From contig NZ_JAPWHB010000006.1 of NCBI RefSeq assembly GCF_027214025.1, positions 124,001-188,000 on the forward strand: a stretch of DNA of 64,000 bases. The letters run 5' to 3'. Under the pieces are notes generated by a model. The model made no database searches. It was not told where the DNA came from and saw only the letters and a list, made by a program, of their open reading frames with translations. The position numbers and the translations under genes were made by a program. Below, in pieces: positions 46,402 to 55,535 of this stretch; position 1 is the first letter of the stretch; each line of letters starts with the position of its first letter. Source of the DNA: Parahoeflea alexandrii. Its GTDB lineage: Bacteria > Pseudomonadota > Alphaproteobacteria > Rhizobiales > Rhizobiaceae.

Positions 46402-47091
46402 ATGAAACTCTATTCCGGTCCGCTGAGCCTCTATGCCCGCAAGGTCGAGATCGCGCTGCGCGAGAAGGCGATCGCATTCGAGAGGATCATGGTCTCGTTC
46501 ACCCAGGAGGCCGGCTACCGGCCCCGAAACCCGGTTGTGATGGTGGCCAATCCGAAGGGGCAGGTTCCTGTGCTGCAGGACGGCGACCTGACGCTCTACG
46601 ATTCGACCGTCATCCTCGAGTATCTCGAGGACGCCTGTCCCGGACCCGCGCTGATGCCCGCAACCCCGGCCGAACGCGCCCGCTGCCGCCAGCTGGAGCT
46701 TTACGCCGATGAAGTCATGATCGTGCCGCTGCGCGCCCTGATGTACAGAACCGGTCCGCGGCCCGACGACGAGCAGCACTGGGCGGAGCTTGAACGCGGC
46801 GCTGCAGAGGCCGGAAGGGAAATCGCCGCCCAATGCGCCAGGCTCGGGCAGGTGCTCGGTGAGCGCGGCCGTTTCTTCGACGCCCTGAGCACCGCCGACA
46901 TCGCGATCTTCATGATGCTGCTGTTCAACCAGCGGCTCGGCGGCCCGTCGCTGCAGGCCACGCCGAACCTGATGGCCTGGTTTGCAGAGCTCTCGCTCCG
47001 CCCGGCCTTTCGGGCAATTCGGGATGAGATACGGCAGGCCGACCTGCAGCTCTCGAAGCCGGTGGACGGTGCCTATCCCGACATGACGTAA
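46402..47091 (+). CDS. Glutathione S-transferase family protein
   Basis: 229 residues. The N-terminal thioredoxin-like domain has LYSGPLSLYARKVEIAL, NPKGQVPVLQDG (cis-Pro) and YDSTVILEYLED for glutathione gamma-glutamyl binding. The helical C-terminal domain contains FDALSTADIAIFMML with the conserved N-capping Asp. Ser8 or Tyr11 of the first motif could be catalytic; substrate is unknown. AAGGAACC precedes the ATG at 46402. Confidence 0.9.
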   Translation: MKLYSGPLSLYARKVEIALREKAIAFERIMVSFTQEAGYRPRNPVVMVANPKGQVPVLQDGDLTLYDSTVILEYLEDACPGPALMPATPAERARCRQLELYADEVMIVPLRALMYRTGPRPDDEQHWAELERGAAEAGREIAAQCARLGQVLGERGRFFDALSTADIAIFMMLLFNQRLGGPSLQATPNLMAWFAELSLRPAFRAIRDEIRQADLQLSKPVDGAYPDMT

Positions 47092-47146
47092 ACCGCGCCG
47101 GCATTGACCGGCGCTTCCGGCCTTTTGCCGGCCTGAGCCACGCCTC

Positions 47147-47497
47147 TCAGGCAGCTGAGCGCTTTTCCGGCGCCGGCAGGGCGGCGGCGATCTGCTGGGC
47201 CTTGGCCTTTTCGCGATCGGCCTCGGTGCGCCATTTCACCGCTTCACTGGTCTTGGCCCGCACCTGTTTGCGGTGCTTGCCCTGCTTGAACCAGGTCGCC
47301 AGCGATCCGATGATCATGCCGACGATCAGGGCCGCGAACAGGAACACGAAGAACGGCAAGGTCACCGACAAGAGCTTGTCCGCCGGATCGAACGGGTTGA
47401 GCGCCAGCGTCACGGCCTGGCGGTTGGCCACCGACAGCATGATGAGAACGATGCCGAGCGGCACGAAAACGGCCAGTGCGATGATGCGCTTGATCAT
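47147..47497 (-). CDS. LapA domain (DUF1049) membrane protein
   Basis: 116 residues with two hydrophobic segments (~4-24 and ~45-70) and a charged, coiled-coil-like C-terminal tail (KQGKHRKQVRAK ... EADREKAKAQQ). The ANRQAVTLALNP segment between helices is characteristic. In E. coli LapA works with LapB in LPS assembly control; whether this homologue does is inferred. The ATG at 47497 (MIKRIIALAVFV) fits the family; twenty more in-frame codons upstream have no recognisable sequence. It lies downstream of ihfB on the same strand. Confidence 0.85.
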   Translation of the reverse strand: MIKRIIALAVFVPLGIVLIMLSVANRQAVTLALNPFDPADKLLSVTLPFFVFLFAALIVGMIIGSLATWFKQGKHRKQVRAKTSEAVKWRTEADREKAKAQQIAAALPAPEKRSAA

Positions 47498-47666
47498 GTC
47501 TTGATCCAGTCTTTCAAGAGCCCGGGGTGCCTGAGGCGTGCCCGCGCGTTCATGCAATTGATGGCGGCAAGCGGGGTGACGGCGTCACCGCCCAGGCCGC
47601 CTGGCTGATCCCCCTCAGATAGGTGTGTGCTGCAACCGGCGCAAGCGCGGCCCTCGTCGTTCGGTC

Positions 47667-47957
47667 TCAGTCCTTGTCGTCAGGGTTGAGCCGCTCGCGC
47701 AGCTCCTTGCCGGTCTTGAAGAACGGCACCCACTTCTCCTCGACGAACACCGGTTCGCCGGTGCGCGGATTGCGGCCCGAGCGCGGCGGACGGTTCTTCA
47801 CCGAAAATGCGCCGAACCCGCGCAATTCGACGCGGTTCCCCTCCGACAGCGCATCCGTGATCTCATCCAGTACGGCATTGACGATATTCTCGACATCCCG
47901 GTGATAGAGATGCGGGTTGCGCGCCGCAACCGCTTGAACCAATTCCGATTTGATCAT
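47667..47957 (-). CDS. ihfB: Integration host factor subunit beta
   Basis: DNA-bending nucleoid protein that pairs with IhfA; important for sigma-54 promoters among others. 96 residues: [49 protein letters not shown] and the DNA-intercalating arm with RNPRTGEPV, followed by [14 protein letters not shown]. The ATG at 47957 overlaps the sppA stop by four bases. Confidence 0.95.
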   Translation of the reverse strand: MIKSELVQAVAARNPHLYHRDVENIVNAVLDEITDALSEGNRVELRGFGAFSVKNRPPRSGRNPRTGEPVFVEEKWVPFFKTGKELRERLNPDDKD

Positions 47958-48937
47958 TTTCCTCGCCCCAACTCGAAACTCTCCGACTGGCCGCCAACCT
48001 GCCAAACAGACACAAGGCCGTCAAGGAACAACTTGCCGCCCGACAGCCGGTCGATCTCACTGGACAGCGACACGGGAAAGCCCAGGAACTGCCGCACGAT
48101 ACTCGCCAGGCGGGTGCCGAGCAACAGGTTCGCGGTTTCGTCCGTGGGTTTCCAGTCGACGAAGTCGAGTGTGTCGTCGATATCGCGGCTCTTCAGGTAG
48201 GCGCGGATTTCCGTCTCGCCGCCGAGCGCGTCGACAAGTCCGTTGGTCAGCGCCTGCCGGCCGGTGAAGATCGAGCCGTCCGCCAGCGCCAGCACCTGGG
48301 TGCGATCCATCTCGCGCCGCGCCGCCACCAGGTCGACAAACCAGTCATAGCTGTCGAGCACCATCGACCGGATCATCGCCTTGGCCTCCTCGCTCGCCTC
48401 GTGGAAGGGCGAGGGTTCGGCCTTCAGCGGCGAGGACTTGATCTCTTCCAGTCGCACGCCGATCTTGTCGAGCAGTTCGCGGGCCTGCGCATACTGGAAA
48501 ATCACCCCGATCGAGCCGACGATCGAGCTCTCGCCGGCAACGATGTGATCGGTCGATGCGGCGATCATGTAGCCGGCCGAGGCCGCCAGCGTGCGGATGT
48601 CGGCCACCACCGGTTTCGACTGGCCGGCCTTGACCAGAGCCTTGTGGATGCGCTCGCCGCCATAGGTGGTGCCGCCGGGCGACGAAATGGACACCACCAG
48701 CGCCTTCGCCGCATCGTTCTCCGCGGCGTCCGCGATCAGGTCGAGCAGCGGCTGATCGTCGGTGATGACGCCGCTGATGTCGATGCGGGCGATGTGATCG
48801 CCGTGCCGCCCTGTCCCCTGAAAGCGGGCAAACAGTCCTGCCGCCAGGGCGATTGCCACGACAATGGTCATGAACCGCCAGAAACTCAGCTTGCGCCGGA
48901 TCCGGCGTCGATCGGCAAGAATGTCCGGGTCGGTCAC
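47954..48937 (-). CDS. sppA: Signal peptide peptidase SppA (S49 family)
   Basis: Membrane serine protease that degrades cleaved signal peptides. About 327 residues with an N-terminal signal-anchor (~20-40), the [15 protein letters not shown] segment, the catalytic Ser in [13 protein letters not shown] (Ser120) and the catalytic Lys in [11 protein letters not shown] (Lys172). I choose the GTG at 48937 because GGAGG lies seven bases upstream; another in-frame GTG at 48967 lacks such a site. It is coupled to ihfB by a four-base overlap and divergent from lptC. Confidence 0.92.
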   Translation of the reverse strand: MTDPDILADRRRIRRKLSFWRFMTIVVAIALAAGLFARFQGTGRHGDHIARIDISGVITDDQPLLDLIADAAENDAAKALVVSISSPGGTTYGGERIHKALVKAGQSKPVVADIRTLAASAGYMIAASTDHIVAGESSIVGSIGVIFQYAQARELLDKIGVRLEEIKSSPLKAEPSPFHEASEEAKAMIRSMVLDSYDWFVDLVAARREMDRTQVLALADGSIFTGRQALTNGLVDALGGETEIRAYLKSRDIDDTLDFVDWKPTDETANLLLGTRLASIVRQFLGFPVSLSSEIDRLSGGKLFLDGLVSVWQVGGQSESFELGRGK

Positions 48938-49197
48938 GCGTGGTCCTCCGATGGTGGGTTGGGGCACAGGTCTACCGCAGCTTGGCAGGGTCGGCGGCTT
49001 CGGTCCTGTCCCGCCTCAGCTTTGCTTTTGCCATTGTCGGCGCGGCGTGGCAATCTCTGGCAACTGCTTCGCATTGTCACCATATTGGCATGCGAAGCCG
49101 ACCGCAACCGACACCCGGGCAGGCAGCAGCCCCATGCTCGACCGGGACCCGATCTGACCCTATCTGGTGCCGACAGCCACCAGGACTGCAGGAACGA

Positions 49198-49878
49198 ATG
49201 ACCGCATCGCCAGTCTCCGAAATGCCAGACAGCGGCAGCTATGCCGGGCGTTCGCATGCCGAGTACCAGCGCGCGCAGGCCCATTCGCGGCTGGTCAGAG
49301 TGCTCAAGATCCTGTTGCCGCTGGCCGCTGCCTTCACTGTCGTGGCATTCGTCATCGTTTCCTGGCTCGACAATCTGGTGCCCGAAGGGGTGGGGATCGA
49401 ATCCGTGGTGATCAAGGACGGCAAGCTCGTCATGCAGAGCCCGGTGATGAGCGGCCAGGGCCCGGGTGCGCGGCCCTACACGATGCGCGCCGCACGCGCA
49501 GTGCAGGACCTGACGTCGCCCGAGATCATCGTGCTCGAGGATATCTTCGCCGACCTGCCGGTTTCCGATGGCGACCAGGCGGTTCTCAACGCGGCCAACG
49601 GCACCTACAACCGGACGGCCCAGACGCTTGTGTTCGACAAGCCTTTCTCGGTGACCAGCCAGAGCGGCATGTCGGCGAACCTCCAGTCCGCCAGCATCGA
49701 TCTGGCCAACGGTGCCCTGACCTCGGATGCACCTGTCTCGATAAGTTCGGGCGAAGCCTCCGTGGTTGCGCAATCCATGCAGATGACAGATAAGGGCCGC
49801 GTCATCATCTTTCAGGACCAGGTCCGCATGACGATCAACCCCTCGGCACTAAAACCGAAGGCTGGAGCGACGAACTGA
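49198..49878 (+). CDS. lptC: LPS export protein LptC
   Basis: Bitopic inner-membrane protein that receives LPS from LptBFG and hands it to LptA. 226 residues: a short cytoplasmic N-terminus, one transmembrane helix (~37-55, ILLPLAAAFTVVAFVIV) and a periplasmic beta-jellyroll (ESVVIKDGKLVMQSP, YTMRAARAVQD, GTYNRTAQTLVFD). The ATG at 49198 follows AGGAACGA; the frame extends upstream but overlaps the divergent sppA start. lptA begins two bases after its stop. Confidence 0.9.
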   Translation: MTASPVSEMPDSGSYAGRSHAEYQRAQAHSRLVRVLKILLPLAAAFTVVAFVIVSWLDNLVPEGVGIESVVIKDGKLVMQSPVMSGQGPGARPYTMRAARAVQDLTSPEIIVLEDIFADLPVSDGDQAVLNAANGTYNRTAQTLVFDKPFSVTSQSGMSANLQSASIDLANGALTSDAPVSISSGEASVVAQSMQMTDKGRVIIFQDQVRMTINPSALKPKAGATN

Positions 49879-49879
49879 C

Positions 49880-50434
49880 ATGGCAACAACGCCTTTGCAT
49901 TTCATCAGGATTGCCGTGGTCGTGATCGCGGCCGGCGTGCTTGCGCCTGTCTCCGGCGTCCTGGCCCAGACCACCGAAAGCCGGATGTCCGGCCTGGCCC
50001 TGTCGAGTGACGAGCCGATCCAGATCGAGAGCGACCTGCTCAAGATCAACGAGGAAACCAGCCAGGCCACCTTCACCGGCAACGTCAAGGTGGTGCAGGG
50101 CGACACCGTGCTGCAGGCGGGCGAGATGATCGTCAACTACTCCAAGGGCGGCGGTTCTGTCGCCTCGGGTTCCGCCGATATTCGCGAGATCGAGCTCTAC
50201 AAGAAGGTGCTGATCCGCTCTGGCACCCAGACCGCCACCGCCGATACCGGCAATTTCAACATGGCCGAAGAGGTGCTCGTGCTTTCCGGCGAGAAGGTCG
50301 TGCTCACCGATGCCGACAACGTCTTCATTGGGTGCAAGCTCACTGTGCAGATGAAGAACGGCCAGGCCAAGCTCGACAGCTGCGGTCGCCGCGTCATGAT
50401 TCAGCTTGACCCCAAATCGCGACCCAAGCAGTGA
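49880..50434 (+). CDS. lptA: LPS transport periplasmic protein LptA
   Basis: Periplasmic bridge protein of the LPS export machine. 184 residues: signal peptide (~1-29, ending VSGVLAQ), then an OstA-type jellyroll with PIQIESDLLKINEE, ATFTGNVKVVQGDTVLQAGEM, and GSADIREIELYKKVLI. Two Cys near the C-terminus could form a disulfide. It is followed by lptB with a GTGA overlap. Confidence 0.92.
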   Translation: MATTPLHFIRIAVVVIAAGVLAPVSGVLAQTTESRMSGLALSSDEPIQIESDLLKINEETSQATFTGNVKVVQGDTVLQAGEMIVNYSKGGGSVASGSADIREIELYKKVLIRSGTQTATADTGNFNMAEEVLVLSGEKVVLTDADNVFIGCKLTVQMKNGQAKLDSCGRRVMIQLDPKSRPKQ

Positions 50435-51237
50435 TCCGGGCGCTCTTCTCATCCCTCATAGACGGAAATACAGGCACGGACGTTGCGCAGACATCCGGCG
50501 ATCCGGCGCGCTATGACGGGACGCTGATTGCCCGCAACCTGACCAAGTCCTACAAATCGCGCCGGGTGGTGGACGGTGTCTCGCTCGGCGTCCGCCGCGG
50601 CGAGGCGGTGGGGCTTCTCGGTCCGAACGGCGCCGGCAAGACCACCTGCTTCTACATGATCACTGGTCTGGTGCCGGTGGATGCCGGCTCGATCGAGATC
50701 GACGGGCATGACGTCTCGAGCCTGCCGATGTACCGGCGTGCCCGGCTCGGTGTCGGCTACCTGCCGCAGGAAGCCTCGATCTTCCGCGGCCTGAGCGTCG
50801 AAGCCAATATCCGCGCCGTCCTCGAGGTGGTGGAAAAGGATCGCGCCAAGCGCGAGGCCAAGCTCGACAGCCTGCTTGAGGAATTCCACATCTCGCATCT
50901 GCGCAAATCGCCCTCCATCGCCCTGTCCGGCGGTGAGCGCCGGCGGCTGGAAATCGCCCGCGCGCTGGCCTCCGATCCGACCTTCATGCTTCTCGACGAG
51001 CCCTTTGCCGGTGTCGACCCGATCGCGGTCGCCGACATTCAGGATCTTGTCCGCCATCTCACCCGCCGCGGCATCGGCGTGCTGATCACCGATCACAACG
51101 TCCGCGAAACCCTGGGCCTCATCGATCGCGCCTACATCATGAATGCAGGCGTGCTGCTGACCCACGGACGGCCGCAGGATATCGTCGCCAATCCCGATGT
51201 CCGCCGGCTTTACCTCGGCGAGCAGTTCTCGCTGTAA
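50431..51237 (+). CDS. lptB: LPS export ABC transporter ATPase LptB
   Basis: ATPase that powers LPS extraction from the inner membrane with LptFG. 268 residues: an N-terminal extension of about 27 residues, Walker A GPNGAGKTT, Q-loop YLPQEASIFRGL, signature LSGGERRRLEIARAL, Walker B FMLLDEPFAGVD, H-loop ITDHNVRE. The start is GTG at 50431 overlapping the lptA stop (GTGA). lptF and lptG are not in the window. Confidence 0.96.
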   Translation: MIRALFSSLIDGNTGTDVAQTSGDPARYDGTLIARNLTKSYKSRRVVDGVSLGVRRGEAVGLLGPNGAGKTTCFYMITGLVPVDAGSIEIDGHDVSSLPMYRRARLGVGYLPQEASIFRGLSVEANIRAVLEVVEKDRAKREAKLDSLLEEFHISHLRKSPSIALSGGERRRLEIARALASDPTFMLLDEPFAGVDPIAVADIQDLVRHLTRRGIGVLITDHNVRETLGLIDRAYIMNAGVLLTHGRPQDIVANPDVRRLYLGEQFSL

Positions 51238-51474
51238 CGGCCTGAACCCGGCTGCATGCCCCGCTGCTGCCATCTTCCAGGGCATTCGAGCGCGAATGCG
51301 AGGCATTTTTACCCTGTCCATAGGTCGCACTTGACCCGAAGGGAGAAAAAAGCAATTTTCGGGCCAGATGGGTCGATGGGGTGTCGCTGGAGGCATCCCG
51401 AATCCGGACAGAATGGACACGGCAGGGCTGCCATCCAGGCTGACGGCGGCCCGAGCGGGGAGTAGTGCGTCGCC

Positions 51475-53028
51475 ATGGCCTTGTCAGCCGGTCTTCAATT
51501 GCGTCAAAGCCAGTCGCTGGTCATGACGCCCCAACTGATGCAGTCGATCCGTCTTCTGCAGTTCAGTCATGTCGAGTTGACCCGGTTCATCGAGCAGGAG
51601 GTGGAACGCAATCCGCTGCTCGAACTGGTGAGCTCCGAAAACGATCAGGCGGATACCGGCGCGGAAGCGCCGGTCGAGGCGCCATCGGCGCAAACCGCCT
51701 CCAGCGACATGGGCGATGACGCCGCCTGGACCGGCTCGACCGAAAGCCAGGCCGAGCGCATGACCTCCGAGATCGATGCCCGCTACGAGAACGTCTTCCC
51801 CGACGATCACGGCACGGAGCGTATGGACCAGCCCGAATTCATCGACAACTGGAAATCCATGCCGGGCAGCGAGGGCGGCCATGCGGGCGAGGGCTATGAT
51901 CTCGATGATTTTGCCTCCCGTGCCCCGACCCTGCGCGATCACGTGGCCGAACAGATCGCCTTCGCCTTCTCCGATCCCGCCGAACGGCTGATCGCCACCG
52001 AGCTTGCCGATCAGCTCGATGCCGCCGGCTACATGGTTGGCGACATGGCCGAAACCGTCGAGCGGCTGGGCGCCGATCCCCGGCAGGTCGAGGCGGTTCT
52101 GACGCGATTGCAGGAGTTCGAACCTGCCGGCCTGTTTGCCCGCTCGCTGTCCGAATGCCTTGCCCTGCAACTGGCGCGCAAGGACCGGCTCGATCCGGCA
52201 ATGGCGGCGCTGGTCGACAATCTTGAACTGCTGGCCCGCCGCGATTTCGGCGCGCTGACACGGATCTGCGGCGTTGATGAAGAAGATCTGCTCGACATGA
52301 TGGCCGAGATCCGGGCGCTGGATCCGAAGCCCGGAACCCGGTTTGAAACCGGATCGAGCGAGATGATCGTCCCGGATGTGTCGGTGCGCCCGTCATCCGA
52401 TGGCGGCTGGAACGTCGAACTCAACCCGGACACTCTGCCCAGGGTGCTTGTCAACCAGACCTATTTTGCCACAGTGACCGGCAAGATGCCGAAAAATGCC
52501 GCGGGACAGGAGTTTCTCAGCGAATGCCTGCAGACGGCCAACTGGCTCGCCCGCTCGCTCGACCAGCGCGCGCGGACCATCATGAAGGTGGCCACCGAGA
52601 TCGTCCGCCAGCAGGACGCCTTCCTGCTGCACGGCGTCGATCATCTGCGGCCGCTCAACCTCAAGGCCGTGGCCGAGGCCATCGGCATGCATGAATCCAC
52701 CGTCAGCCGGGTGACCTCCAACAAGTACATGATCACGCCGCGCGGCGTGTTCGAGTTGAAATATTTTTTCACTGTCTCCATCGCTTCGGCGGAGGCCGGC
52801 GGCGACGCCCATTCCGCCGAATCAGTGCGCCATCGCATCCGGGTTCTGGTCGATCAGGAATCCCCCGAAGCGGTGCTTTCCGATGACGATCTGGTGGATT
52901 TGCTGAAGAAATCCGGCGTCGAGATTGCCCGGCGCACGGTCGCCAAATACCGCGAAGCCATGGCCATTCCGTCGTCCGTTCAGCGGCGTCGGGAAAAACG
53001 CGCCCGGGCCCGTGCGGCAGCGGTCTGA
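51475..53028 (+). CDS. rpoN: RNA polymerase sigma-54 factor
   Basis: Sigma factor for nitrogen assimilation, motility and other -24/-12 promoters that need enhancer-binding ATPases. 517 residues: Gln-rich region I (LQLRQSQSLVMTPQLMQSI), acidic region II, core-binding region III, and near the C-terminus the HTH (ESTVSRVTSNKY) and RpoN box ARRTVAKYRE. A GGGGAG lies upstream of the ATG. It follows lptB by 237 bases and precedes hpf and ptsN, the usual order. The gap 51238-51474 shows no gene. Confidence 0.97.
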   Translation: MALSAGLQLRQSQSLVMTPQLMQSIRLLQFSHVELTRFIEQEVERNPLLELVSSENDQADTGAEAPVEAPSAQTASSDMGDDAAWTGSTESQAERMTSEIDARYENVFPDDHGTERMDQPEFIDNWKSMPGSEGGHAGEGYDLDDFASRAPTLRDHVAEQIAFAFSDPAERLIATELADQLDAAGYMVGDMAETVERLGADPRQVEAVLTRLQEFEPAGLFARSLSECLALQLARKDRLDPAMAALVDNLELLARRDFGALTRICGVDEEDLLDMMAEIRALDPKPGTRFETGSSEMIVPDVSVRPSSDGGWNVELNPDTLPRVLVNQTYFATVTGKMPKNAAGQEFLSECLQTANWLARSLDQRARTIMKVATEIVRQQDAFLLHGVDHLRPLNLKAVAEAIGMHESTVSRVTSNKYMITPRGVFELKYFFTVSIASAEAGGDAHSAESVRHRIRVLVDQESPEAVLSDDDLVDLLKKSGVEIARRTVAKYREAMAIPSSVQRRREKRARARAAAV

Positions 53029-53274
53029 TCACCGTCGTACAATGGTTTGAAATTGCTCTCTATTTAAGCAAGAGATGTGCCAAACTTGACAGGCGGAGTG
53101 CATCGGCGTAGAAGCCCGCCGCATTGGGTGACGCGGTTTGTTGGCGCGCCTCAACCCGGATATGTCAAGCGAAAAATTGCTTGGACCGGGCCAATTGACC
53201 GCCGCCGGACGCTTGGATGAGCGCCGCGCATGGCTTAGACTAAATTCCCAAGTCATAACAAGAAGGGATGACCC

Positions 53275-53847
53275 ATGAGCGTGCGAGTGTCGGGTAAGCA
53301 TATGGAAATCGGCGAGTCTTTCATGACCCGCATCGAGGACCAGGTTACAGGTGCGGTCCGGAAATATTACGATGGCGGCTTTTCAAGCCACGTGATCGTC
53401 GAAAAGTCCGGGTCGCGTTTTACAGCTGATTGCAAGATCCATCTTGATACCGGTGTGGTGCTGCACGCGACCGGTGAAGCTCAGGATCCCCAGCTTGCTT
53501 TCGACGCCGCGGCGGAACGCGTGGAAAAGCGCCTGCGCCGCTACAAGCGCCGCCTCAAGGATCATCATGCCAACAACCAGCAGGCACAGGCCGAACTGGC
53601 CTATGCTGTGGTGGATTCGGCGAGCGATGATGCGGCCGAAGTGCCCGAGGATTATGCACCGGCGATCATCGCCGAAAGCACCAAGCAGCTGGTGACCATG
53701 AGCGTCGCCAATGCAGTGATGGCCCTCGATATGACGGATGAGCGGATCCTGATGTTCCGCAATGCGGGCAATGATGCCCTCAATGTTGTCTACCGTCGTG
53801 ACGATGGCAACATTGGCTGGATTGACGCAGGCGGGATCAAGTCCTGA
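53275..53847 (+). CDS. hpf: Ribosome hibernation-promoting factor, long form
   Basis: Binds the 30S decoding centre and dimerises 70S ribosomes in stationary phase. 190 residues: the S30AE domain (VRVSGKHMEIGESF, GSRFTADCKIHLDTG, DAAAERVEKRLRRYKRRL) and a C-terminal dimerisation domain (LVTMSVANAVMALDM, FRNAGNDALNVVYRRDDGNIGWID), so it is the long HPF type. AAGGGATGACCC precedes the ATG. The gap from rpoN (246 bases) suggests its own promoter; I see no clear -24/-12 site. Confidence 0.94.
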   Translation: MSVRVSGKHMEIGESFMTRIEDQVTGAVRKYYDGGFSSHVIVEKSGSRFTADCKIHLDTGVVLHATGEAQDPQLAFDAAAERVEKRLRRYKRRLKDHHANNQQAQAELAYAVVDSASDDAAEVPEDYAPAIIAESTKQLVTMSVANAVMALDMTDERILMFRNAGNDALNVVYRRDDGNIGWIDAGGIKS

Positions 53848-53971
53848 CGGCGTTGGCTGATATGAAATAGGGCTGCAGGCCACGGGTCGCCTGAACCGGC
53901 AATGGCCTGCAACCTTTCACATGAAGCGAACAATGAGGTCCGGAACGCGGACCCAAAACAAGGAATTCAAC

Positions 53972-54436
53972 ATGGCGCTTGCTGATCTGATTGCGCAGAA
54001 CTCCGTTCTGCCTGCGCTCAAGGCAAACTCCAAGAAACAGCTGTTGCAGGAACTGGCGGCCAAGGCCTCGGAAGTCACCGGACTTCCCGAGCGCGAAGTG
54101 TTCGACGTCATCCTGCAGCGCGAGCGGCTCGGTTCCACCGGCGTTGGCAATGGCATTGCCATCCCGCACGGCAAGCTGGCCTCGCTCGACAAGATCGTCG
54201 GCGTGTTTGCGCGCCTGGACCAGCCCGTCGATTTCGAGGCGCTGGACGACCAGCCGGTTGACCTGGTGTTCCTGCTGCTGGCTCCCGAAGGCGCCGGCGC
54301 CGATCACCTCAAGGCGCTCTCGCGCATCGCCCGTGTCATGCGTGACAGCGAGATGGTGGCCAAGTTGCGCGCCACCGACAACGCCGCCTCGCTGCATGCC
54401 TTCCTGACCGAGGAGCCCGCCTCCAACGCGGCTTGA
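53972..54436 (+). CDS. ptsN: PTS IIA-like nitrogen regulatory protein PtsN (EIIA-Ntr)
   Basis: Phosphoacceptor of the PTS-Ntr system, linking nitrogen, potassium and carbon signals. 154 residues with the phosphorylated His in GIAIPHGK (His66), RERLGSTGVGNG before it and DLVFLLLAPEGAGADHLKALSRIAR after. AAGGA lies seven bases before the ATG at 53972. A strong terminator follows at 54498. Confidence 0.95.
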   Translation: MALADLIAQNSVLPALKANSKKQLLQELAAKASEVTGLPEREVFDVILQRERLGSTGVGNGIAIPHGKLASLDKIVGVFARLDQPVDFEALDDQPVDLVFLLLAPEGAGADHLKALSRIARVMRDSEMVAKLRATDNAASLHAFLTEEPASNAA

Positions 54437-54497
54437 ACCCTGCCAGGCGGCGTCCGCCGGGAGATGGTTCGCTCGAAGATTTCAGTTTGTGATACGC

Positions 54498-54534
54498 AAA
54501 AGCCCGAAAATCCATGAGGTTTTCGGGCTTTTTT
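54498..54534. terminator. Bidirectional Rho-independent terminator after ptsN
   Basis: AAAAGCCCGAAAA (54498-54510), a 9-base loop, then TTTTCGGGCTTTTTT (54520-54534). The stem has a T-run on one side and an A-run on the other, so it can terminate both ptsN and the convergent DUF1150/hsp20 transcript. Confidence 0.9.
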
Positions 54535-54626
54535 GGTGTTCTCAGGCTGCCGTTCGGCAGTCTGCGGGCCTCAAACGATGCAACCGGCGCCCTAGTGCTG
54601 AAGACTATCTATGGACGCGGCCTGCA

Positions 54627-54884
54627 TCAGTGCAGGGCGACGGTCTTGAGTTCGTCTTCGGCGGCGCGATAGAACGTGCTGGATCGGTTGTCGGTCAGAA
54701 GGATCGGCGTGCCGTCGGCGCCAAACAACGCCCAGAGCTCGAGGCCGGGATCAAGCACTGGCGCTTCAGGGAAGCGGGCGCTGACGTCCTCGGAGCGCAT
54801 CTTGCGGATATAGCCGATCTTGCCGGCGCCCAGCAGGGCCAGATCATTGGCGGACAATTGGGTTTTTCCCGATTTTGCAATCAC
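54627..54884 (-). CDS. DUF1150 family protein
   Basis: 85 residues of the DUF1150 family, almost always found downstream of a small heat-shock gene in alphaproteobacteria. GAGKIGYIRKMRSEDV and LDPGLELWALFGADGTPILLTD are the conserved parts. No known activity. The start is a GTG at 54884 with AGGAGG at good distance. It lies 55 bases after hsp20 and probably shares its heat-shock transcript. Confidence 0.9.
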   Translation of the reverse strand: MIAKSGKTQLSANDLALLGAGKIGYIRKMRSEDVSARFPEAPVLDPGLELWALFGADGTPILLTDNRSSTFYRAAEDELKTVALH

Positions 54885-54939
54885 GTCGATTTCCTCCTGT
54901 AGGTGGCAGGAAACATCCTGTTGGCTCGAACTGTAATCT

Positions 54940-55371
54940 TCAGTCTCGAACCGAAATGTTAATTTTTCGCACCATGCGCTCCGGTTCGGGTCGAATTAGA
55001 TCGACGGAAAGCAATCCGTTCTTCAATTCGGCGCTGACAACCTGCATCCCGTCGGCCAGCACGAACATGCGCTGGAACTGCCGTGCGGCTATGCCACGGT
55101 GTAGATATTCCCGGCCGTCATTGTCGGACTGGCGTCCGCGGATGACGAGCTGGTTCTCTTCCGTCGTCACCTCGAGATCCTCGTCGCAGAAGCCCGCAAC
55201 GGCGAGTGTGATCCTCAGCCGCTCGGACTTGCATCCATCGGCCGAGGCACGGATCCGTTCGATATTGTAGGGCGGGTAGCCCTCAGATCCCTTGGCGATC
55301 CGCTCAAGGGTCTTTTCCATGGTGTCGAAGCCCAGCAGCAGCGGGCTCGAAAAGGGCGTCATGCGAGACAT
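54940..55371 (-). CDS. Hsp20/alpha-crystallin family small heat-shock protein
   Basis: 143 residues with an N-terminal arm (PLLLGFDTMEKTLERIAKG), an alpha-crystallin domain (YPPYNIERI, LAVAGFCDEDLEV, LVIRGRQSDNDGREYLHRGIA read in parts) and a short C-terminal tail. It holds unfolding proteins for refolding by DnaK. A sigma-32-like promoter lies about 65 bases upstream; the leader between them ends in a GAGGA site that could form an RNA thermometer, but I cannot fold it here. Confidence 0.93.
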   Translation of the reverse strand: MSRMTPFSSPLLLGFDTMEKTLERIAKGSEGYPPYNIERIRASADGCKSERLRITLAVAGFCDEDLEVTTEENQLVIRGRQSDNDGREYLHRGIAARQFQRMFVLADGMQVVSAELKNGLLSVDLIRPEPERMVRKINISVRD

Positions 55372-55433
55372 GGCTTGTCCTCGTTCTCAAGCGACAGGCG
55401 CCGGACCCTGTATCATTGGCATCCGGCATGCAG

Positions 55434-55465
55434 CTAATATGGGAACTTCATTGCGGCTTCGCAAG
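55434..55465 (-). promoter_or_regulatory. Sigma-32 type promoter of hsp20-DUF1150
   Basis: On the minus strand CTTGCGAAG (55465-55457) and CCCATATTAG (55443-55434) are separated by a 15-base spacer, close to the heat-shock consensus of CTTGAAA and CCCATNT. Its position fits transcription of hsp20. Confidence 0.7.
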
Positions 55466-55535
55466 AACCTTGCTCCTGCACCGTTCACACTCTTAATGTC
55501 GCCCCAACCGAATCGCATATTCCGAAGGACCGACC

